64,000 bases of DNA. Origin: Streptomyces chrestomyceticus JCM 4735. Its GTDB lineage: Bacteria > Actinomycetota > Actinomycetes > Streptomycetales > Streptomycetaceae. The position numbers and the translations under genes are program-made. The stretch is taken from assembly GCF_003865135.1 (NCBI RefSeq), contig NZ_BHZC01000001.1:3782001-3846000 (forward strand), in the 5' to 3' direction. Shown in pieces: positions 8,900 to 18,105 of this stretch. The notes under the pieces were generated by a model that ran no database searches, had not been told where the DNA came from, and saw only the letters and a list, made by a program, of their open reading frames with translations. The number at the start of each line of letters is the position of its first letter. Within the stretch, counting starts at the first letter, position 1.

Positions 8900-9114
8900 C
8901 GCTATGGGGCTGGAGGGGTACGGGCGCCCTGGGGTGGCACGGGCGCTGCGCGGGGCACCGGCGTCGCGCTGCGACGCTCCCCTAAAGCCGTGCAACCTTT
9001 TCCGCTCATGGCCGGTCAGTATCTGCAATCGCCCGGCCATCCCGCGCCCCACCGCGACGGCCGTCCCGAACCGGTGCCGTACTCACGGCACTTCGGCTCC
9101 GAGAGGTCTTCACG

Positions 9115-10143
9115 ATGCAGCTCCGCCGCGCCCTGGCCGCCGTCGCCGCGACGGCCGCCATAGCCCCCGCCGCCCTGCTGGCGGCTCCCGCCGCGTACGC
9201 CACCGAGACGCCCGAGCAGGCCCCGACGGCCACCGCGTCCACCACCGCCACCAGCACACCGACCGCGACGCCGACGCCCAGCGCGTCCGGGACCTCCGGC
9301 TCCCCCGCCCCCGGTGAGAGCGGCAAGCCGCCGCAGAGCGGGGACGGCGCGAAGACCGCCGCGCCGGCTCCGCCCAAGGTGACGGTCGCCGGCAAGCACG
9401 CGGAGCCGGACCCGTCGGCCACCTCCCCGTCCGCGACCCCGGAGTGCAAGGACTGGTCGAGCGAGCGGTCGGTCAAGGCCGAGCTCCGCGGCCTGCCCAG
9501 CAAGATCGTCGCGGGGGCCGGGTGGGTGGACTTCACCTACCGCGCCACCAACATCTCCACCGGGCACGTCCTGTCCGTGGAGGCGTCCGCGCAGGTCTTC
9601 GCCCTGGACAACAAGACCTCCGACGACGTGTCCGGGCACCTGACGCTCGAATGGTTCGACGCGGCGACGGGCCGGTGGAAGCCGGTCGCGGGCTCCGAGG
9701 AGGGCGACGGCTACTTCGCCTCGGTCGCCGGCGCCGACGGCCTGAAGCCCGGGGAGTACGCGGAGGCCAAGCTGCGGCTGAAGGCGGATGCCAAGACGCC
9801 CGCCAGCTACGGCGGCGCGGTCAGCGTCGGCTGGTACCTGAACGCGGACCTGAAGTGCGGCTCCTCGGACGCCGCGGACTACCCGTTCGACATTCTGCCC
9901 GCCGGCACCACCAAGCCGGGCCACGTACCGGACTCCAAGGGGCGGCCCGGCACGCGCCCCAACCACCCGGCGCCGCAGGGCGGCTCGAAGCAGCAGGCCG
10001 AACTGCCGGTCACCGGCAAGCTGGCCGAGACCGGCGCGTCCTCCGGGCTCCCGGTCCTCGCGCTGTCGGGAGCGGCGGCGGTCGCCCTCGGTGCGGGTGC
10101 GGTGTTCACCGTACGCCGCCGCCGGGGCGCCGACGCGGCCTGA
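9115..10143 (+). CDS. Sortase-anchored (LAETG) cell-surface protein
   Basis: 342 aa. ATG 9115 has GAGAGG upstream. Sec signal peptide over the first 30 residues (LRRALAAVAATAAIA, cleavage after AYA). A Thr/Pro/Ser-rich wall-spanning linker reaches about residue 110. The structured central domain (KVTVAGKH..., ECKDW, then WVDFTYRATNISTG) is a beta-rich region with two Cys (ECKDW and LKCGSS) that may form a disulfide. The C-terminus has LAETG at residues 303-307, a hydrophobic stretch and VRRRR, the class E sortase sorting signal of Streptomyces. Probably attached to peptidoglycan of aerial or vegetative cells; ligand unknown. Confidence 0.9.
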   Translation: MQLRRALAAVAATAAIAPAALLAAPAAYATETPEQAPTATASTTATSTPTATPTPSASGTSGSPAPGESGKPPQSGDGAKTAAPAPPKVTVAGKHAEPDPSATSPSATPECKDWSSERSVKAELRGLPSKIVAGAGWVDFTYRATNISTGHVLSVEASAQVFALDNKTSDDVSGHLTLEWFDAATGRWKPVAGSEEGDGYFASVAGADGLKPGEYAEAKLRLKADAKTPASYGGAVSVGWYLNADLKCGSSDAADYPFDILPAGTTKPGHVPDSKGRPGTRPNHPAPQGGSKQQAELPVTGKLAETGASSGLPVLALSGAAAVALGAGAVFTVRRRRGADAA

Positions 10144-10167
10144 GCCGGGGCCCGTGTCAGGCGCGGG

Positions 10168-12027
10168 TCAGCTCTCCGCCGGGGCCGTGACCTGCGGCTT
10201 CGGCGGGACCTCCGGGACGGGCAGCAGCGGCAGCCGCAGCGCGGCGAACGCCTTCTCCGGCACGGCCGGGCGGTGCGGCGCCACCGCGGACAGCCGCTGG
10301 TAGGCGCGGCCCGGCGCGGGGCGGGGGTCCGTCTCGCCCTTGTTCGGCCAGAAGGACATGGCGCGTTCGGCCTGGGCGGTGATGGTCAGCGACGGGTTGA
10401 CGCCGAGGTTGGCGGAGACCGCCGAGCCGTCGACCACCGAGATGCCGGGGTACCCGTACAGCCGGTGGTACGGGTCGATCACGCCGTGGTCCGCGTCCTC
10501 GCCGATCGGGCAGCCGCCCAGGAAGTGCGCGGTCAGCGGGGTGCCCATCAGCTCGCCGACGTTGCTGCCCGCGAAGCCGTTGATCTCCTGGGCGAGCAGG
10601 GTGGCCGCCTCGGTGGCCTCGGGGATCTGCTGCGGGTTGGGCGCGCCGTGGCCCTGGCGGGCGGTGAGCAGCCCTTTGCCGAGGCCGCCCGGCTTGCGGT
10701 ACGTGGTCAGCGAGTTGTCCAGGGACTGCATGACCAGGCCGATGATGGTCCGCTCGGACCAGCGGCGGTTGGACAGCGAGCGCAGCAGCAGGAGCGGATG
10801 GCGTGCGCAGTTGGCCGCCCAGGCCAGGACGCGGGGCGTGCGGGTGGCGATCGGCACCTGGAGGACGGACAGGCTGCCCATCGCGTTGGAGCCCTTGCCG
10901 TAACGGACCGGCTCGATGTGGGTGCTGTCGTTCGGGTGGATGGACGAGGTGATCGCGACGCCTCGGGTGAAGTCGGCCTTCGGCGCGCCGTGCGCCTTGC
11001 GGTAGCGGCGGTCGTCGGTCTGCGCGCCGACCAGGGCCTCGGAGTTGGTGCGGGTCAGCTCGCCGAGCCGGCCGGAGATCCGGGGCAGCAGGCCGCTGTC
11101 CTTCATCCGGTGCAGGAGCGTCTGCGTACCGTACGTGCCCGCCGCGACGACCACCCGGCGGGCGGTGAACGTGCGGCCCCTGCCCTTGCGCTTGTCGTCG
11201 GTGGGCAGCGTGCCGACGGCGTAGCCGCCGCGCGAGTCCTCGGTGACGGTGACCACGGACGTCATGGGGTGGATGACGGCGCCGGCCTTCTCGGCGAGGT
11301 GGAGGTAGTTCTCGTTGAGGGTGTTCTTGGCGCCGTGCCGGCAGCCGGTCATGCACTCGCCGCATTCGGTGCACGCGGTGCGGGCCGGGCCCGCGCCGCC
11401 GAAGTACGGGTCGGGGACCTCGGTACCGGGGGTGGTCTTCGCCGTGCCGTCGCTGTCCTTGCCGTCGCCGAAGAAGACGCCGACCGGCGCCATGTGGAAG
11501 GAGTCGCCGACGCCCATCTTCTCGGCGGTGGCCTTGAGGTGGACGTCCGAGGGGGTCATGGTCGGGTTGAGGCGGACGCCGAGCATCCGCTGGGCCTGGT
11601 CGTAGTACGGCTTCAGCTCGTCCTGCCAGTCGGTGATGTGCCCCCACTGCTGGTCGTCGAAGAACTGTTTCGGCGGTACGTAGAGGGTGTTGGCGTAGTT
11701 CAGCGAGCCGCCGCCGACCCCGGCGCCCGCCAGGACCATGACGTTGCCGAGCAGGTGCACGCGCTGGATGCCGTAGCAGCCGAGGGCGGGCGCCCACAGG
11801 TAGTTCTTCAGGTCCCAGGAGTTCTTGGGCAGCGTGGCGCGGGTGAAGCGGCGCCCGGCCTCCAGGACGCCGACGCGGTAGCCCTTCTCGGTCAGGCGGA
11901 GCGCGGAGACGGAGCCGCCGAAGCCCGAGCCGATGACGAGGACGTCGTAGTCGTAGCCGTCCGCGTCGTGGTCGTGCCCGTCCTCGGCCGGTCCGGGCCG
12001 GTCTGGGGCATGGTGGTGCTGGGGCAC
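10168..12027 (-). CDS. GMC-family FAD oxidoreductase (cholesterol-oxidase-like)
   Basis: 619 aa; the GTG at 12027 has AGGGAG five bases upstream (a GTG at 12033 overlaps that site). FAD-binding VLVIGSGFGGSVSALRL near residue 32, then VLEAGRR. GAGVGGGSLNYANTL is the second GMC region. A Cys-rich insertion, CTECGECMTGC at about residue 240, resembles a ferredoxin-like or structural metal motif seen in this subfamily. C-terminal HFLGGCPIG and SVVDGSAVSANLGVNPSLT supply the usual substrate/FAD closing motif. No signal peptide. The substrate could be a sterol or other alcohol. It lies 61 bp downstream of gabD2 in the same direction, and this pair likely forms an operon. Confidence 0.88.
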   Translation of the reverse strand: MPQHHHAPDRPGPAEDGHDHDADGYDYDVLVIGSGFGGSVSALRLTEKGYRVGVLEAGRRFTRATLPKNSWDLKNYLWAPALGCYGIQRVHLLGNVMVLAGAGVGGGSLNYANTLYVPPKQFFDDQQWGHITDWQDELKPYYDQAQRMLGVRLNPTMTPSDVHLKATAEKMGVGDSFHMAPVGVFFGDGKDSDGTAKTTPGTEVPDPYFGGAGPARTACTECGECMTGCRHGAKNTLNENYLHLAEKAGAVIHPMTSVVTVTEDSRGGYAVGTLPTDDKRKGRGRTFTARRVVVAAGTYGTQTLLHRMKDSGLLPRISGRLGELTRTNSEALVGAQTDDRRYRKAHGAPKADFTRGVAITSSIHPNDSTHIEPVRYGKGSNAMGSLSVLQVPIATRTPRVLAWAANCARHPLLLLRSLSNRRWSERTIIGLVMQSLDNSLTTYRKPGGLGKGLLTARQGHGAPNPQQIPEATEAATLLAQEINGFAGSNVGELMGTPLTAHFLGGCPIGEDADHGVIDPYHRLYGYPGISVVDGSAVSANLGVNPSLTITAQAERAMSFWPNKGETDPRPAPGRAYQRLSAVAPHRPAVPEKAFAALRLPLLPVPEVPPKPQVTAPAES

Positions 12028-12094
12028 TGGCACTCCCTGTTCTCGGCGGGCCGTCGGCCCGTGGCTCGGCGGAGGCGTGATCGGCGGGGTGTTC

Positions 12095-13759
12095 TCAGCG
12101 GAGGCGGAGCGCCTTCATCGCGCGCAGGCTGCGGTTCATGAACGCCGCGTACTTCTCGTCGTCCATGCCGAACGACGGGGCGAGCGGCATCAGGCGCTGG
12201 TGGGCGACGGTCTGCGCCTCGGTGTACTTCAGGATGCCCTCGGAGCCGTGGCGGCGGCCGAGGCCGGAGTCGCCCATGCCGCCCATCGGGGACTGGACGC
12301 TGCCGTAGCCCGCGGCGTACGCCTCGTTGACGTTGACGGTGCCGGTACGCAGCCGGGCGGCGACGGCCCGGCCGCGGCGGCCGTCCCTGGTCCAGACGCT
12401 GGAGTTCAGGCCGTACGGCGTGGCGTTGGCGCGGGCCACCGCCTCGTCCACGTCGTGGAACCGGTAGACCGAGACGACCGGCCCGAAGGTCTCCTCCTCG
12501 CACACGGCCATCGGGGACTCGACGCCGTCGAGGATGGTGGGCTCGTAGAACAGCGGGCCGATGTCCGGGCGGGCGCGGCCGCCGGCGACCAGGGTGGCGC
12601 CCTTGGCGACGGCCTCGTCCACGTGCCGGGTGACGGTCTCCAACTGGCGTTCGCCGGCCAATGAGCCCATGTCGGCGCCGTAGGCGAGGGCGTTGCCCAG
12701 GCGCATCGCCTTCGTGCGCGCGGCGAAGCGCTCCACGAAGGTGTCGGCTATGGACGCGTGGACGTACAGCCGCTCTATGGAGACGCAGAGCTGGCCCGCC
12801 GAGGAGAAGCAGCCGCGTACGGCGCCCGCGGCGGCCTTGTCCACGTCGGCGTCGTCCAGCACCAGCATGGCGTTCTTGCCGCCGAGTTCGAGGGAGACGC
12901 CGACCAGGCGGGCGGCGGCGCCCTGGGCGACCTCGCGGCCGGTGCGGGTGGAGCCGGTGAAGGAGACGTAGTCGGCGTGCTTGACGACCTCGGGGCCGAC
13001 GACCGGCCCGTCGCCGAGCACGACCTGCCAGACCTCCGGGGGCAGCCCGGCCTCGATGAGCTGCTCACGGGCCCACAGGGCGGTCAGCGCGGTCTCCGTG
13101 TCGGGCTTCATGACGACGGCGTTGCCGGCGGCGAAGGCGGGCAGCGCGTCACCGACGGACAGCTCGAAGGGGTAGTTCCAGGGCGCGATCTGCCCCACGA
13201 CGCCGCGCGGCTGCCGCAGTTCGGTGACCTTGGTGAGGGTCGGTACGACGCCGGTGTGGCTCCGGGGGCGCAGGTACGCGGGTGCCTTGCGCCCGTAGTG
13301 CCGGGCCGCGACGGCGACGGCCTGGATCTCCTCGTGGGCGTGCAGCCGGGCCTTGCCGGTCTCCAACTGGATCAGGTCCAGCACCTCGGCCTGGCGGCGC
13401 AGTACGAGGTCGTGGAAGCGCAGCAGGACGGCGGCGCGCTGCCGTACGGGGACCTCGGCCCAGGCGCGCTGGGCGGCGCGGGCCCGCTCGAAGGCGGAGG
13501 CGACGTCCTCGGGCGTGGACTCGGGCAGGTCCGCCAGCTTCTCACCGGTGTACGGCGTGTGACTGGCGGTCCGGCCGCTGCCGGTCACGCCGCGGGTGAG
13601 GCGGGTGACCAGGTGCGGGGTGACCACGTCGGCGGCGGTACGGGTGCCGGCGGCGGCGCGGGCGACGGGGTTGCCGCCGGCGGGGGCGTCCCGGTCGGCG
13701 GCGGGCGCGGCGCCGGCGGGTGCGGAGGTGCGGGTTCCGGTGTCCTGCGAGTCCGTCAT
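12095..13759 (-). CDS. gabD2: Succinic semialdehyde dehydrogenase (NADP+)
   Basis: 554 aa. It oxidises succinic semialdehyde (GABA shunt) or related aldehydes to the acid. Aldehyde dehydrogenase signatures: GQIAPWNYPFELSVGDALPA, substrate Asn region NYPF, nucleotide loop FTGSTRTGREVAQ, catalytic Glu in SLELGGKNAML, catalytic Cys in SSAGQLCVSIERLYVH, and EEETFGPVVSVYRF. The first 45 residues are an Ala-rich extension common in Streptomyces versions. Named GabD2 type because its downstream neighbour and sequence resemble that actinobacterial class; the exact aldehyde is inferred. The ATG at 13759 has no obvious ribosome site, so it may be leaderless. Confidence 0.85.
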   Translation of the reverse strand: MTDSQDTGTRTSAPAGAAPAADRDAPAGGNPVARAAAGTRTAADVVTPHLVTRLTRGVTGSGRTASHTPYTGEKLADLPESTPEDVASAFERARAAQRAWAEVPVRQRAAVLLRFHDLVLRRQAEVLDLIQLETGKARLHAHEEIQAVAVAARHYGRKAPAYLRPRSHTGVVPTLTKVTELRQPRGVVGQIAPWNYPFELSVGDALPAFAAGNAVVMKPDTETALTALWAREQLIEAGLPPEVWQVVLGDGPVVGPEVVKHADYVSFTGSTRTGREVAQGAAARLVGVSLELGGKNAMLVLDDADVDKAAAGAVRGCFSSAGQLCVSIERLYVHASIADTFVERFAARTKAMRLGNALAYGADMGSLAGERQLETVTRHVDEAVAKGATLVAGGRARPDIGPLFYEPTILDGVESPMAVCEEETFGPVVSVYRFHDVDEAVARANATPYGLNSSVWTRDGRRGRAVAARLRTGTVNVNEAYAAGYGSVQSPMGGMGDSGLGRRHGSEGILKYTEAQTVAHQRLMPLAPSFGMDDEKYAAFMNRSLRAMKALRLR

Positions 13760-13979
13760 GCGGGCGAGCGTATGACGCGCCGGACGCTTTGGGTACCCAC
13801 CGGTAACGAGTTTTCACGCGGTGGGCACAATCGCGCCAGCGTTCACTGGCTACAAGGGCGCTGTGCTGGGGGGTTGTGGGTGGGGGTGGTGCGCGGGCGG
13901 TTCCCCCGGGGGCGCGCGGGCGACGCCTGAGCGGTGCGTGGGTGGTGTGGCGAAGATGCTCCCCACATCGTGCTTCCCG

Positions 13980-15590
13980 TCACCCTGCCGGGAAGCCGGT
14001 CCCCACCGCGTGGAACGTGCGCAGGGCGACCGTGAAGTGGCGTTTCGCCCGGTCGCGTTCGGCGAGCGGGGCCGAAACCCACACGTCGTACGTCCGTCCG
14101 CCCTCCTCCCAGAGGAGGTCGAACGTGTGCCGGGGGCCGCCGTCCTCCGGGCCGCCGTCCCAGGTGAACTCCCAGCGGGCGGCGGGGAGGCCGCGGTGTG
14201 TGGCGCGCGTGACCGAGCCGTCGCGGTAGCCGGGGTACTCGTCCGGGGCTTTCGCGTGCGCGCGGCGCAGGGTGTCGAGCGGGTCGGTGGGGGCCGGTTC
14301 CCGGAGGCGGATGCCGAGGCGGTAGCGCTTGCCCTCGGAGGAGTAGAAGACGCGGGGTTTCTCGTACGAGCGGGTGAAGCCTTCGGGGACGGCGAGGGCG
14401 AAGCCGAGCGGGTCGCGCACCATGACGTAACCCGGTGGGGCGGGGGCGGCCGTACCGGGGGTGCCCGAACGTTCCTGCGACGGTGGAAGCGACGGTGACT
14501 GCGTGGCCCGGTGGCCGCCGCCCTTGCCGTCCGCGTCCCCGGACCCGTCCCGAAGGAACAGCGCTGCGAGGCCCACCCCCGCCCCCGCCAGCACACACAC
14601 CGCCAGGCCCGCCAGGATCACTGTGCGCGCGCGCCCGGTGTGCGGGCGGGCCGCGGCGGCCAGCGCGCGGTCCGCCAGGGCATCCGGTATCGGGACACCG
14701 TGCGTACGGCCCGGCTCCGGCGCGGGTGCCGGGCGCTCGGGGGCCGCGGGCGGGGGTGTCTCCGGGGCGCGGCCCGACTGGAGGTAGCCGCGCAACAGCC
14801 GTTCGGTGCCCGGGATGTCCAGCCGCCGCTCCGGATCGCGTTCCAGCAGGCCGCGGACCACGGCCAGGAGGGGGCGGGCCGGTTCGGGCAGTTCGAGCTC
14901 CTCGTGCTGGACCGCGCTCAGCACGCCGCCCAGCGAGTCGCGGTGGAACGGCGACTGCCCGCTGAGCGCCGCGCACAGCAGCGCGCCGACCGACCACAGG
15001 TCCGCCGCCGGCCCGGCGTGCCGGCCGGCCATCCGTTCGGGCGCGGTGTACTCGGGCGAGCCGACGAAACCGCCGGCCTCGGTCAGCGTCGGGCTGCCGG
15101 GGAGCTGGGCGACGCCGAAGTCGGTGAGCACGACCCGTCCGGTGCCCTCCTCCAGCAGGACGTTGGCGGGCTTGATGTCGCGGTGCAGGACGCCGCGCGC
15201 GTGCGCCACGCGCAGCGCGCCGAGCAGGGCCAGTCCGATCCGCGCCACCTCGCGGGGCGCCAGCGGGCCACCGCCGGTCAGCCGGTCGTCGAGGGAGGCG
15301 CCGTCGACCAGCTCCATGACGATCCACGGGCGCGCGTCCTGTTCGACGACGTCGTGCACGACGATCACGTTCGGGTGCTTGATCCGCGCGACGGACCGGG
15401 CCTCGCGCATGGCGCGCGCCCGCTCCGCGCCGGCCGGGCCGTCGTCCAGGTGCAGTTCCTTGACCGCGACCTGGCGGCGCAGCATCTCGTCGGTGGCGCG
15501 CCAGACCGTTCCCATGCCGCCGCGGCCGAGCCGTTCGCCCAGGCGGTAGCGGCCGGCGATGAGCCGGCCCTCGCCCCGCAAGCTCCCCAT
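13980..15590 (-). CDS. Transmembrane serine/threonine protein kinase (PknB/PASTA-less type)
   Basis: 536 aa from ATG 15590. Kinase domain residues about 12-270: glycine loop LGRGGMGTVWRA, ATP Lys in VAVKELHL, catalytic HRDIKPANVLLEE, metal DFGVAQLPG, activation segment FVGSPEYTAPERM, and DLWSVGALLCAAL. A Pro-rich juxtamembrane stretch, one membrane segment (VILAGLAVCVLAGAGVG, near residue 350) and an extracellular domain of about 150 aa (YVMVRDPLGFALAVPEGFT, then WEFTWDGG) follow. There are no PASTA repeats; the outer domain resembles the PsbP/DUF-like sensors on other Streptomyces kinases. It likely senses an extracellular signal; substrate unknown. The proline-rich protein near 40 kb could be such a substrate (inference). 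Confidence 0.93.
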   Translation of the reverse strand: MGSLRGEGRLIAGRYRLGERLGRGGMGTVWRATDEMLRRQVAVKELHLDDGPAGAERARAMREARSVARIKHPNVIVVHDVVEQDARPWIVMELVDGASLDDRLTGGGPLAPREVARIGLALLGALRVAHARGVLHRDIKPANVLLEEGTGRVVLTDFGVAQLPGSPTLTEAGGFVGSPEYTAPERMAGRHAGPAADLWSVGALLCAALSGQSPFHRDSLGGVLSAVQHEELELPEPARPLLAVVRGLLERDPERRLDIPGTERLLRGYLQSGRAPETPPPAAPERPAPAPEPGRTHGVPIPDALADRALAAAARPHTGRARTVILAGLAVCVLAGAGVGLAALFLRDGSGDADGKGGGHRATQSPSLPPSQERSGTPGTAAPAPPGYVMVRDPLGFALAVPEGFTRSYEKPRVFYSSEGKRYRLGIRLREPAPTDPLDTLRRAHAKAPDEYPGYRDGSVTRATHRGLPAARWEFTWDGGPEDGGPRHTFDLLWEEGGRTYDVWVSAPLAERDRAKRHFTVALRTFHAVGTGFPAG

Positions 15591-15920
15591 GGGGTCATCT
15601 TGCCCCAACGGCCGGGCGCCGGCGGTGGATGTCGCGGGGACACGGGGTGGACGAGAGGCGCACGGGTCGGTTGTGCACGATTGCGGCGCGCGCCCGCGGG
15701 CAGGGAGTGGGAAGCCTGGCCGGACGGTGTGCGGCGGGGCGCGGTGACCCCGCGTACAGCAGTGCCGCACGACACACGCGGGGGAACCTCCGCCGCCTCT
15801 GCCGCCGTCCTTGACACAGTGAGGCGGCAGCAGCACACGGCAGTGGCAACAGGCCAGCGACAAGCAGGCAGTCGGCAGCACCCGGGCTCTGAGCACGGCG
15901 CGGCGGATCGGGGGTCGGAC
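15591..15920. other. Divergent promoter region, 330 bp
   Basis: It separates the kinase (leftward) from a membrane protein (rightward). TTGACA occurs at 15811-15816 on the plus strand, a possible -35 box, but I cannot identify a clear -10. No gene is seen. Confidence 0.35.
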
Positions 15921-17030
15921 ATGGTGATGCAGGACGGCGGTGCGGTGGACGTCCGGCCCGGTGCCGACCCCGGGCGGGCGGCGGCCGGGCACGAGCGCGC
16001 GTACCGCACGGCGGGGGCCGCCCTCGCGGTCTACGGCGGCGCGCTGACCGCGTGGACGGTGTACGGCATCGTCCAGGGCGACGGCAGTGTGTGGGACTTC
16101 TTCGAGGGGCTCTTCAACCCGCGCGCCTCCTTCTTCATGTGGACGCTCGGGCCCGGCGAATGGGCCCTGGTCGTCGCGCTGCTGGCGGTCGCGGCGGGCG
16201 CGCTGGCCCTGCGGCGGGTGGCGCGTACGGGTGCGCTGCTGCTGGGCTGGGTGATCCTCGCCCAGTCCGCGCGCGAGATCGTCGGCCTGTGCCACGCCGG
16301 GTACCGGCAGTTGTACGCCGTGGAGCCGCTCGGCGGCTGGGTGCTGGCGACGCGGGCCCTGGGGCTGCCCGTCGCCCTGATCGTGATCGTGTCGCTGCTC
16401 CGGGCCACCGAACGCGCGGGAGCGGCCGGGGCCGCCGCGGACGGCGGGGCGGGCGACATCCGGACAGGAGTGACAAAACGGTCGTGCGCGGACACCGACT
16501 CCTGGTGGCGGCGCCGGCTCTCCCGTATCTGCGGGGTGCTCTTCCTCGTCATGGGCGCGACCCGGCTCGTCTGGACGGCGTGGGGCACGGCCGAGGAGCA
16601 CATCGGCCTGGGCACCTATCTGCGCCGGGCGGTGGACGGCTCCGCGACCGGCGGCGTCGTCCAGCTCGCCCAGTCCGGCGAGTTCACCACGCTCTCGTCG
16701 GTCGCCGTCCTGCTGGTGCTCGGTGTGCTGGCCGTCCGCAGCAACCGGGACGTGCGCGGCGCGCTCCTGGTGTTCGCCGCGGTCGAGCTGTACCTGACCG
16801 TGCGGACGGTGGTCCTGCTGACCGTCACCGGGTTCTTCGGCGGCCCGTTCGTCACGGGCGAGAGCGCGGCGTCGCTGGTGATCACGGCGTACGAACTGGC
16901 CGCCACGACCTCGGTGGTGGTCCTGGCGACCGGCCGCTCGTTCAGTGCCTACGGTGCGTACGAGTCCCGGGTCAGCGGCCCGTATGGCGGTGGAAGCCGT
17001 CGATCATCGCCTGACGGCCGGGCAGGTTGA
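15921..17030 (+). CDS. Polytopic membrane protein of unknown function
   Basis: 369 aa; ATG 15921 preceded by GGGGG (a second ATG lies at 15927). About eight hydrophobic segments arranged as two similar halves of four, split near residue 195 by a charged loop (TKRSCADTDSWWRRR). Segments include AALAVYGGALTAWTVYGIV, ALVVALLAVAAGALAL, GVLAVRSNRDVRG at an edge, and LVITAYELAATTSVVVLA. No catalytic motif is visible. The 3' end overlaps the convergent M64 peptidase gene by 59 bases, so the last 20 residues are encoded antisense to that peptidase. Confidence 0.72.
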   Translation: MVMQDGGAVDVRPGADPGRAAAGHERAYRTAGAALAVYGGALTAWTVYGIVQGDGSVWDFFEGLFNPRASFFMWTLGPGEWALVVALLAVAAGALALRRVARTGALLLGWVILAQSAREIVGLCHAGYRQLYAVEPLGGWVLATRALGLPVALIVIVSLLRATERAGAAGAAADGGAGDIRTGVTKRSCADTDSWWRRRLSRICGVLFLVMGATRLVWTAWGTAEEHIGLGTYLRRAVDGSATGGVVQLAQSGEFTTLSSVAVLLVLGVLAVRSNRDVRGALLVFAAVELYLTVRTVVLLTVTGFFGGPFVTGESAASLVITAYELAATTSVVVLATGRSFSAYGAYESRVSGPYGGGSRRSSPDGRAG

Positions 17031-18105
17031 ACTCCCGGCCCAGGGTCCGCATGATCGAGTTCTCGGTGGGCCGGTTGAGGCCGCGCGGGTAGTAGCCGCC
17101 GCCCTCGAAGGCGCCGACCTGGCCGCCGTCCGGCGAATTCTGGCCGAGGTAGCGGTACCACTTGGCCTTCTTGGCCTTCATCTCCGCGACGCTCATCTTG
17201 GTGACGTTGGGCGCGGCCGGCTCCGGGCCGCTGTACGTGCCATTGGTGTCGTACACGTACTCGTCGGCCAGCTTCCCGAGGGAGTGGCCCGTCTCGTGGA
17301 CCGCCACCTGCGCGGAGTCGCGGTGGTCGGAGGAGGCGGTGGCGATGCCGTCGTACCCGACGGACGAGGTGATGCCGTTGTAGCCCGCGCCGCCGTACTT
17401 GGCGGAGTTCCCGAGGACGAGCACGAGGTCGGCGTCCGGGGCCTTGGAGGCGTACGACTCGACCTTGCCCGTGTCCACGCACAGCAGGCGCTCGATGTCG
17501 TCGCACCAGAAGCGGGTGTCCAGCGCGGTGTCCTTGACCACTCCCTTGGACGGGTCGCCGGAGACGCCGGACTGGTTGGAGACGGCGTCCACGGTCCAGA
17601 CGTTGAACAGCGAGCGGTTCGAGGCGTACGGCTCGACGGCGGCGATCTGCGCCCACTTGGCCTTCGCGTCGGCGTGGAAGTCCTTCTGCTGGGCGAGCGT
17701 GTAGCCGTCGCCGATGATGACGACGTCGACCTTCTTGTCGGTGGGGCCGTTGCGGATGACCGAGGTCACGTCGCCGTCGGCGGCCAGTTCGGCGGCGGAG
17801 CGCGCGCGGTGGGCGCTCACCAGGCTCTTGGGCGTGGCGACCGGGACGGTGGTGTGGCGGGGGTGCCCGTCCGGGGTGAAGTACTCGACCTGCTGGGTGC
17901 GGGCGGCCGCGGGCGGGGGCGCCGAGGCGGTGGCGGGGGAAGCCGAGGCGGTGGGGGCGGTGGCCGCCATGCCGCCGACGAGCGCGAGGCCGGCCGCGGC
18001 GGCGGCCACGCGGACGCCCGTACGGCGGCGGGTGGCCGCCCGGGTCCGTATGCGCGTGCGTATGGAGGTGCCGGGCGGTGTGGGGGTACGCCGGGGTCTG
18101 TGCAC
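16972..18105 (-). CDS. Secreted M64 (IgA-type) metallopeptidase
   Basis: 377 aa from GTG 18105 with GGAGG eight bases upstream. Long Arg-rich signal peptide (RRRTGVRVAAAAAGLALVGG) with cleavage after about residue 50. Peptidase M64 domain: KKVDVVIIGDGYTLAQQ near the start, DLVLVLGNSAKYGG, and the zinc site VAVHETGHSLGKLADEY (HExGHxxxxLxDEY). It ends with the family's YYPRGLNRPTENSIMRTLG. Family members cleave proteins outside the cell; the founding member cuts IgA in a gut Clostridium, which is not implied here. Probably a developmental or scavenging protease. Confidence 0.9.
   Translation of the reverse strand: MHRPRRTPTPPGTSIRTRIRTRAATRRRTGVRVAAAAAGLALVGGMAATAPTASASPATASAPPPAAARTQQVEYFTPDGHPRHTTVPVATPKSLVSAHRARSAAELAADGDVTSVIRNGPTDKKVDVVIIGDGYTLAQQKDFHADAKAKWAQIAAVEPYASNRSLFNVWTVDAVSNQSGVSGDPSKGVVKDTALDTRFWCDDIERLLCVDTGKVESYASKAPDADLVLVLGNSAKYGGAGYNGITSSVGYDGIATASSDHRDSAQVAVHETGHSLGKLADEYVYDTNGTYSGPEPAAPNVTKMSVAEMKAKKAKWYRYLGQNSPDGGQVGAFEGGGYYPRGLNRPTENSIMRTLGREFNLPGRQAMIDGFHRHTGR

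Larger units (their letters stand above)
8282..9114. other. Long intergenic region (833 bp) rich in hairpins
   Basis: I see no convincing gene. ORFs in all frames are Arg/Pro-rich shadows without ribosome sites. It holds a 15-bp stem-loop at 8516-8549, two 13-bp palindromic copies of GGCACRCCGTGCC at 8605-8617 and 8638-8650, and a large terminator-like structure at 8847-8899. The right end (about 9000-9114) should contain the promoter of the surface-protein gene. Confidence 0.5.

Noticed and set aside
10273..12141. 622-codon plus-strand frame antisense to the GMC oxidoreductase
   Set aside because: Translation lacks any fold signature; the opposite strand has a complete FAD enzyme.
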